Source: Nymphaea colorata
Lineage: Eukaryota; Streptophyta; Magnoliopsida; Nymphaeales; Nymphaeaceae
Length of the DNA: 64,000 bases
Assembly: GCF_008831285.2 (NCBI RefSeq)
Contig: NC_045141.1
Coordinates: 22,782,742-22,846,741, forward strand
Direction: 5' to 3'
The position numbers and the translations under genes were made by a program. Below are positions 39,701-64,000 of the stretch, one piece after another (the stretch's first letter is position 1; the number at the start of each line of letters is the position of its first letter). The notes below the pieces were generated by a model. That model was not told where the DNA came from. It ran no database searches and saw only the letters and a list, made by a program, of their open reading frames with translations.

Positions 39701-42700
39701 AGAACGAACCCTATGAGCAACATTCACCTAAACAACCATGGCGCTCTCTCGCCGTCTCTATCTCTGTGTCTCTGTGGCAAATGTATCAATTTGTGTTAGA
39801 ATTAGTATCTTTGCAACCAAAATCATGTTTTTGAAGCTCCTTACGTGCAGAAAGTCCAAGAGAAACAGGAACTTTAAAGAACCTCGTTTTTTGGATAAGC
39901 AAGTACCCTTCTTCTACCTTTGTCTCTTCTAGGATTAGGAACTTTAAAGATCCTGAAAAGGAGAAATCTGGAACTACTGTGTCGGCGGACTTTTGACGGG
40001 CTCATTCAGTGGAAGATTGAAAAGGAAGCCAGTGCGTGGATCCCAACAGTCGATCATATTTTAGGCGGTGTGGGCAAGGAGTAGTTCCAAAGAAACAAAG
40101 TTAGGCGTCGTGTGCCGAATAAACAATTCCCCCCCAACTTTTTTTTTTGGGGGACAAAAAGTCATTGTTTTATCCCAAGACAAGACAAACGGGCCCTACT
40201 AACGCATCCTACCCTAATCAATCAAGAAATGGCAAAAAATTCTCCATTTTCAACTTTGTCACCCTGGCCTTTAATCAACGCCTACCATTCAAGATTTTTG
40301 TACCAGTGTTTGGTTGACACTTAAATATTGCAGACTTTTCGTCCTTATAAACCAGTTACCCAAGCATTCAAAGTTGCGCTTGAGAATTTTTGACTCAATC
40401 TCATGTCCAACAATGACAGGCTAAGAGAACACGGTTGGTCATGACTTCTCACTGCGTGACCTTCTAATCTGTGCCCAAAAGTAATGCTTATGGGCAAGAG
40501 TCCAAGAAAATCTCAATTTGGCCTATTTTTTTCATGACAAGCAAATTGGCCTTTAGGGAACATTATTGAATTATGTCAAGATGCTCATTTTAGATTACTA
40601 ATGAAATTTTGATTTCCTTTTGAAGGCCTTGAGTCTAATCAACCTCCTATACAGGTCTGACTCACTGCTCCTCAATAGGACTTCATTTTCTACGGTAGTG
40701 GACTCCCATGAATGACTAGTCAATGGTTTAGTTGACCCTGGATATCATCTTTTTATGACTCAGCAACACAAACACGCTCATACACCCAAAAAGTTTGTGG
40801 TTGAAGTTGGTTTACATGGTAAATTAAGTGTTCAAATGGAAAAAACTCTACAACTAGTAGATGGTAAATTAAGTCTTCAAATCTTCAAGTGGAGAAACTC
40901 AAGCTACCAGATTGGTATTTAAAAGTGAACCAATTCTTCAAAAATTAATTGGAGACTCTTTAGAATATTTATGAAAATAAAGATTTTGTACCGTGGTGGA
41001 AAGTTTGGTGTTCTGCCCATGTACTGCTTTTCTTTTCAGGCTACTTGTTGGTTTGGAGTTGATTGATTGCACATATCAACAGCCCACAGAATAGAATTAC
41101 ACATGCATACTTCAATAATTCCCGAATTATGCGGATTCGAAATTAATAAGTGGGGAAAGCGTGTGCAAGGGATTTATAAGAAGAATTGATGCATAAGTGA
41201 GAGTCATTCACGCTTGTATGCATCACATCATGGCCGCACATTTGATGATCACGGTTGAGCATGATGTCTCTCATATGCGTTCATCTGGTTTGGCTGAGAC
41301 AGGTAAGCCGTTGGATCGGAGTCTGAAAACAGGCCTGACGTTTTTGAATCTTTTGAAAACTGTTAAATAATGGCCTATTTGTGCCCTTGCATTTGAACTC
41401 CCGCTAGAAGCTCGGCTTGACTGGTGAAATGATAAGAATATCTCTTCTTTCTCCATTGAAATCATTAAGCACTTTACGAAAACAAGAGCTATAAGTTTTC
41501 CGCATACTTGAAAATGACAGCCTTTCTCATGTTGGCCTCTCGTGTTGATTATTGCCGGCAAAATTTGCAGAGATGGCGGTTTTCTTTCCATGAATAAAGC
41601 CACGAGGAACGCTCCATATGAATCATTTTTCTCACTAAAACAAGAAATGATGGCGACCAAGATTCTTATTCTACTAATAATCTTTCAATCTTTCGTTTAC
41701 TAATTGCGGTCAATTTATTTAGCGTCCCAATCGTTCAAAAAAGAGTGACGTCTAATGGAAAGGCATATGAAGGCCAGACTTTTTGGGTAAAACTCGCGGA
41801 ATTACAGAGAAGGAAATAACTAAAACTGCCAATCAATTGCTTCTTCATAACCAAATAACTAATTCTTTGAAAATATTTTTTTTCCTTTTGCAAACGCCTA
41901 ACGGCAAAATAAAATTAATCTGAACCAAATGAAATTGCCGAAAACGTTGATTCATTTGCATGAAGCAAGGCTGGTGCAGAGTGATGGGTTCAGAACCGGT
42001 TGGCTGCAGGTAGTAAATCAGCCCATCTCTTCTTATCTTTAGTTATGCAATTGCACAGTTTTAACTGGATCTAGTATCATATGGCGAGCAGGCACGTCTC
42101 GGATCTGGACACAAGCAAGCTCGAGGTTTAAAAGCAGGTCCAACCTGCTGTAAACGTAATTGGATACAACGATTGGAGCCATGACCTGAGCATGGGATGT
42201 GGAGTCACATGAAGCCATAATGAATACGAATATGATTACATCATGGGCATGGGGCAGCTTTGAACGTGAACATAGAACATGTTACAGTCATGAACTTCAA
42301 GAGTCACACCCAAGGCATGGTTTCTTCGAGTTACGAAGACACGGTAGGCCTGCCCGGGCATCCGCTTAACTAATTAGTCATGGCCTGAAATCAGGGCCCA
42401 TCTGTTCAGAGTGACCCTGTTACTGTTATCTGTCAACATCAGGACGTTGTGCTTTAACCTCATTATAAAGCCTTCTCTCTCCTTTTCATCTCGGGCAAAG
42501 ATGTCGATGGACAAGCACAATAAAGCAAGAAATTCCGTCCCTCAAATTTTCGGCTGCTTCAGTGTTCACACCTGCCGGATCACGGACTTCTTTTCTGCGG
42601 TCTTCGAACTTTTTCTTCTTTTGAATGGGAATCACATACAGTTTCTTTACTGTGGGCATACCTTTAAAGCAAATTAGCTCGAACAATCTCGGCTTATTTC

Positions 42701-43824
42701 CCATTTCTTCTCTATTTCAAAAGTATAAAGAAATAAAAAGGAACCAGAATGATAAGCATAGACCAATGGAAGATGATGGCATCGATATAATATCGCTTTC
42801 TTGTGCACTACTTCCTTAGTGCTATCTGCTTGTTGGGCACTTGGGCTCTTTTCCCTTTTTATATTGAGGCTGTTTGGCATTTTACCGGTTCTTTTGGATT
42901 TACTAAAATACATGCAAACAGGTGCTTACTTTACAAAAATAGGACGCCGGGATCTTAAATCAAACCACATTCAACTATAGTTAGATTCGTTTAATCGCCA
43001 CCATTGTAGTAGTCATCACGATGAAATTCTTATCGACTTTCATGCTGTGCAACTAAAAGACCGGAAGATCAAGTGGTAGACACGTTTTTACTTGGACCGC
43101 TCACATTTTTCCTTTTCTTCAACTTGGATTACAAAGGATACTGCTAAATCCTTGATTTTAATGCCTTCTTACTAGCGGCTTCGATCTGGTCCATCTAACT
43201 AGTTGAGTAACGTCTGGACAACCTTTTTGTAACTCCCACATCAAGCCGCACAAGTTGTTCACGAATTTTAATTCGCAGCACATCGAGAGATCGTTATTAA
43301 TAAACATAATATGTAACTTGACCTCAGGTTTTAACCGATGTTGTCATTATCCGCCTACATTCTACTTTGTAATTCAGGAATATTTTAAAACCCAAGAAAA
43401 GTATACAAAAACTTCAGACTAACGTTTTGGCTGTGGGCCGTGCGAAACAAATGCGGTAGGGACCAAAAATTTACTAACATTGTCTTTAACTACATTACCT
43501 ACTGTAAATCCTTGCGTTCCTTTTTCTTTTATAAGATGAGCACATAAAAAATTGCAGCTAGCGTCTTTAAAGCGAGTAACCCATTCAAAACACAATAAGC
43601 GTCACTACGGCCGCCCTGCCAAGCACTTGGTAAATAAGTTTTTGGCAAAGAGGGCAAAATACAGGAGTGTATTGACTCTTCAATAAGACAGGTGGTTGGT
43701 GAGGAGGTGCGATGTGCAATGCCCTTCCGCATTTAACGCAAGAGCTAACCTTTGAAGTCGCCAGCAGTCAGCAGAACAGCCAAGTTCCTTTCAAAGTTGA
43801 AGCTCAAAAGGACTTTTCCAAACG

Positions 43825-43876
<52 letters not shown>

Positions 43877-44960
43877 TTTTGGAAACAAACTGCTATTCAC
43901 ATAAGTTGGTGAATCAGAAAAACCACAACAACAGATATTAATTTCTATATTTAGACTAGATTCAATACGGCCATTTGAACTTTCAATAAACACATAGTTG
44001 ACGGAAAAAAATGTGCAACAGTTGAGGAGGCATATGGTGTAGTTTCCAATGAGTTGGAAAGCTCGACAATTGCAGAATCTTCGAGCTGAATCACACAGCA
44101 AAGATCATACCCACAGCACGATAAGAGTCATTGTAGAATTCAACTCTCATTCTTTAACTCAATCCCACCTCAAACACATAACAGATTCAGTAATCATTTT
44201 CGGTTGGGCAACAACCGCTGTCTGGGTAACCACGAATATCTATACGTTGTCATTTTTTTTTTCACGTTAATTTTCCTGACTTTTTTTGCTTTGCATTGTA
44301 GTACTTTCCTCTCTTTTAGTTTCCCAGAAACATTTAAATATCGTAGACTGTTACAAATAAATGACGTATATTTCACGTTACATTTCACGTTCTTATAGTC
44401 TCTTACCTCCTCTAGATAAAAGTACTTTCGACTTCCCAAAAAATAGACGTATGAAACATCATATTCCTTTAGCATCTAAAATGAAACATCATATTCCTTT
44501 AGCTAAAGGGGTTCAGCCACAGCATTAGACTTTATTAAAGGAAAACATTTGAGCGCACCCCATTAAGTATTTTAATTATTTGAAGTAAATCAAGACAGGT
44601 TTTGATCTCTGTCCCAGTTTAGACTTATCATGGGGCGGGCTCTAGATACCTTCTTCACACGTGAATCAGGCTAAACTCCAATCTCTTGTACCCAAATGAC
44701 TCGGATCCTAACCAACTCGCCTAATGTGCAATCCAGATGGTTCTCTCTTTAGGAGGTCGTATCATGTAGACTAAAGAAGTCTTTTACTATAAAAAAGGCA
44801 TTCACTGATAGCGGTTCGTTTGAACATTGAAAGCCAAAGAGAACGCGTGTGCTTCAGGAAACTGCCATGACTGACCAAATGAAAGCAGATCAAGATCAGG
44901 CTCATCGTCAAGCGTTTAATTAGTGGTCAAAGAAGTATCGTGAAGGCACTATAGAACTAT
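39701..44960. other. Long intergenic region, no gene recognised
   Basis: About 5.3 kb holds only short, non-homologous open frames on both strands. It includes a (TA)n tract at 43826-43874 and a 23-bp unit present twice at 44451-44473 and 44481-44503 (starting ATGAAACATCATATTCC). No RNA gene could be identified by eye. Confidence 0.4.
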
Positions 44961-44968
44961 GGAACTGA

Positions 44969-45031
44969 AGAAAGGCCATGGACGAAGAGATGGAATCCCT
45001 GAAGAAGAACAAGAACTCGAAGCTTGTCCCG
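44969..45031 (+). pseudogene. Ty1/copia reverse transcriptase scrap
   Basis: The reading RKAMDEEMESLKKNKNSKLV matches the conserved start of the copia reverse transcriptase domain (W..AM.EEM.SL..N.TW.LV). The codon where the family has Trp is TGA, and no further RT blocks follow in frame. Confidence 0.65.
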
Positions 45032-45044
45032 TGTTGCGAAGGTC

Positions 45045-45488
45045 CTATTCAATAAAATTGGAGGTCGACCCTCCAACAGGGTGGTCTTCGGTCAAAGGTC
45101 CTGATGGGGATTGATATTGAGAGAAGTATGTGAAAGACCTGCCACACGAGCGACGAGCTGGTCCGAACAATACACAGAAATCGGCAGAAATTCTCATTGA
45201 TGATCGTCTAATCACCGAATATGAACGACAGAAACTGTAAAATTTCAAAAACCATGGTCAATCTCCTCACACAAGACACAAAGTTTGAATGTACCTTGAT
45301 ATGCGGAGGGAAGCTCGAAAATTCTATTAACCAGAAGGCTGACGAGGGGATGTTTGGCTGGCTTGACCAAGAAACAAGGACGGTTATAACTCTGCCACCT
45401 TTAAATGCGGAAAAAACTAAATTACCCGAAATAAAATAAACAAACTGACACGGACCTTTAAAACAAGGCAATAAATAGGACATTTTTT
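45045..45488. other. Region downstream of TBCD stop codon
   Basis: This should hold the minus-strand 3' UTR of TBCD next to retroelement debris. No single clear polyadenylation signal could be fixed. Confidence 0.35.

Positions 45489-64000
<18,512 letters not shown>

Overview
The window is nuclear DNA of a flowering plant. Genes have many exons with GT-AG introns, intergenic DNA is AT-rich, and there are plant-type LTR, LINE, MITE and foldback repeats. The encoded families (PMEI, GT47 exostosin-type, chloroplast Fe-SOD, plant UMP-CMP kinase) are also plant families. The species cannot be named from the sequence.

Three genes look functional. (1) 15488-19780 (+): a seven-exon UMP-CMP/adenylate-kinase-family gene whose C-terminal end seems to be missing next to a 2.45-kb foldback element. 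(2) 38948-39535 (+): an intact, intronless, GC-rich pectin methylesterase inhibitor (PMEI)-domain gene with a TATA box. (3) 45489 to the window end (-): 15 exons of tubulin-folding cofactor D (TBCD, Arabidopsis TITAN1/CHAMPIGNON). They cover about 989 C-terminal residues without a break; the first exons lie beyond 64000.

Gene relics: a GT47 glycosyltransferase pseudogene (31122-33918, +) with stops, frameshifts and an in-frame tandem expansion; a chloroplast Fe-superoxide dismutase relic (36700-37039, -); two exon-like segments of an unassigned gene (28707-29287, -); a LINE reverse transcriptase relic (24330-25000, -); and a scrap of Ty1/copia reverse transcriptase (44969-45031, +).

The left 30 kb is mostly repeats. 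A 2-2.5-kb block holding a TRIM retrotransposon occurs twice in inverted orientation (636-2690 and 25340-28135). Two about 2-kb LTRs with primer-binding sites lie in direct orientation (8380-10337 and 10756-12740). A 632/636-bp-armed foldback element lies at 20067-22515.

The most striking structure is a 1.3-kb near-perfect palindrome at 4471-5784. Each arm carries a captured exon-intron piece of TBCD, whose parent locus lies about 50 kb away in the same window (54350-54754). A third copy sits between the two LTRs (10341-10721). All three copies share substitutions absent from the parent, which points to one capture, then inverted duplication, then dispersal. If transcribed, the palindrome would make a long hairpin RNA matching TBCD, the arrangement proposed for newborn plant siRNA/miRNA loci.
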